Positions 23,070 through 23,692 of a stretch of DNA of 23,692 nucleotides are shown here, in pieces. The notes beneath the pieces were generated by a model, which worked only from the letters and a program-made list of their open reading frames with translations, did not search any database and was not told the origin of the DNA. Numbering within the stretch: the stretch's first letter is position 1; each line of letters starts with the position of its first letter. Made by a program: the position numbers and the translations under genes. The stretch is from the NCBI GenBank assembly GCA_020060485.1, contig JAGVAB010000175.1, positions 1 through 23,692 on the forward strand, written 5' to 3'. The DNA comes from Anaerolineales bacterium. Lineage in GTDB: Bacteria > Chloroflexota > Anaerolineae > Anaerolineales > Anaerolineaceae.

Positions 23070-23340
23070 AAAGTGACCCCTTGCGCTTGCTGGTCTCAAG
23101 CTGGGAAAAGTAGGGCACGCTGACTTCAGCGATTTTTACGGCTTCCTGCTGCGAGAGGCCGCGATATTCGCGCCAGACGCGGATGGCATTTTCGCCACCC
23201 AGAATGGCATGCACCACGTCAGCGGGGATCAGTTCTCGACGCCGCTCTCGATTGAGGCTTTGGCGCTGTCGTAGTTCTGAACGTCCTGCAACACTTCTGT
23301 TTTTGTCCATAATCGTCTTATATGCTTCTTTATACTTCAT
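23070..23340 (-). pseudogene. Truncated XRE-type helix-turn-helix regulator
   Basis: From ATG 23340 the first 90 residues look like an antitoxin-type regulator: a basic N-terminus, ELIPADVVHAILGGENAIRVWREYRG (36-61), then an HTH of the XRE fold, GLSQQEAVKIAEVSVPYFSQLETSKRKGSL (61-90). In related proteins a further helix and C-terminal domain follow the KRKGS block. Here the frame turns into unrelated sequence (FYCSCPQRP...) at about 23070 and runs on antisense to the end of the FAD-dependent oxidoreductase gene, stopping at 22870. The 3' half seems lost. It starts 4 bases after the stop of the fragment to its right, as if both once shared an operon. No ribosome binding site is obvious. Confidence 0.6.
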
Positions 23341-23344
23341 AACA

Positions 23345-23611
23345 TTATTCGGGAATTTTTGGCTCCCGTGGTGTTGCGGTTGGTGATAGTTGTACATCAA
23401 TCACTTCGTTTGGCCCAGAGACTTTTATGACTTCGCCCGTGTCTTCATTGATCAGGTAAATACCGTATTCTGCGTAGTCGTTTCTGTATATTGCATCTTC
23501 ATTGATTGCAACCAACCAACTGGTTCCATCGATATTGGAAGTAAACACCACATGTTCTGGCAACAAACATAATTCTGTTATTTCACCTGAATCACTGATG
23601 TTACGCAGCAA
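23345..23611 (-). pseudogene. C-terminal fragment of a secreted beta-propeller-like protein
   Basis: About 88 codons ending at 23345 read as the tail of an extracellular protein: repeated beta-strand patterns (HVVFTSNIDGTSWLVAINED, YGIYLINEDTGEVIKVSG) followed by a Thr/Pro end (LSPTATPREPKIPE) like those of other Chloroflexota surface proteins. The frame stays open to the right edge, but bases beyond about 23611 look like the left end of an insertion sequence, so the N-terminal part is probably cut off or displaced. No start codon with a ribosome binding site is present. Base use is AT-rich compared with the FAD-dependent oxidoreductase gene next door. Confidence 0.5.
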
Positions 23612-23638
23612 GTGGCGGAAATCGGGTAAGATTTGCGA

Positions 23639-23692
23639 ATGGACAAAAAATACTTGGAACTTTACAGCGATTATCTGCTCAGCACATTTGGA
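23639..23692 (+). mobile_element. Start of a transposase gene, cut by the window edge
   Basis: An ATG at 23639 opens a frame reading MDKKYLELYSDYLLSTFG up to the last base. From memory this matches the first residues of IS4/IS701-like transposases, which begin M-x-K-x-Y-L-x-L-Y-x-D-Y-L-I-S-x-F. The element's left end would lie somewhere in 23605-23638. Only 18 codons are visible, so the family call is tentative. Confidence 0.45.

Overview
The window looks like a chromosomal segment from a Chloroflexota bacterium, most likely class Anaerolineae. This is an inference from gene content and style: secreted lipoproteins with Thr/Pro-rich 'TPTPTFTPEP'-type linkers, a very large PAS/GAF/HD-GYP sensor, a small PspC protein, and GC-rich genes separated by palindromic intergenic repeats. 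No rRNA, tRNA or CRISPR array was seen.

Layout. 1-5.1 kb: a 1064-residue multi-sensor HD-GYP phosphodiesterase with its own terminator, an interrupted palindromic repeat, a PspC-domain protein, and a convergent pair made of an ASCH-domain protein and a small charged protein. 4.9-6.7 kb: a possible broken small membrane gene, a DUF2871-type membrane protein split by a 1-nt frameshift, and a lipoprotein whose C-terminal beta-propeller-like part is AT-rich compared with its surroundings. 6.7-9.2 kb: an iron-sulfur flavoprotein-type reductase and two small integral membrane proteins on the minus strand. The two membrane genes have strikingly similar promoters, and one of them appears to make a leaderless mRNA.

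9.2-18.0 kb is the centre of the window: one minus-strand operon encoding a BMP-family lipoprotein, a double ATPase and two permeases (a nucleoside-type ABC importer), then a molybdenum hydroxylase large subunit, its 2Fe-2S subunit, and a CodA-like amidohydrolase. The logical reading is uptake, hydroxylation and then hydrolytic deamination or ring attack on a purine- or pyrimidine-like heterocycle. Two features are unusual. No FAD-binding subunit accompanies the hydroxylase, and the amidohydrolase lacks a metal-ligand His and the catalytic Glu expected from cytosine deaminase. Long perfect hairpins lie between lipoprotein and ATPase genes, before the amidohydrolase, and after the operon.

18.0-18.9 kb has no clear protein gene. 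It contains a 12-bp palindrome, a minus-strand terminator that may end a short unannotated transcript, and three tandem 92-bp repeats. 18.9-21.4 kb is a three-gene minus-strand group (YciI-like protein, aldo/keto reductase, divergent mannose-6-phosphate-isomerase-like protein). 21.6-23.0 kb is a COG2509-type FAD-dependent oxidoreductase on the plus strand. The right end is decayed: a truncated XRE-type regulator, the C-terminal fragment of a secreted protein, and what looks like the first codons of a transposase running off the edge.
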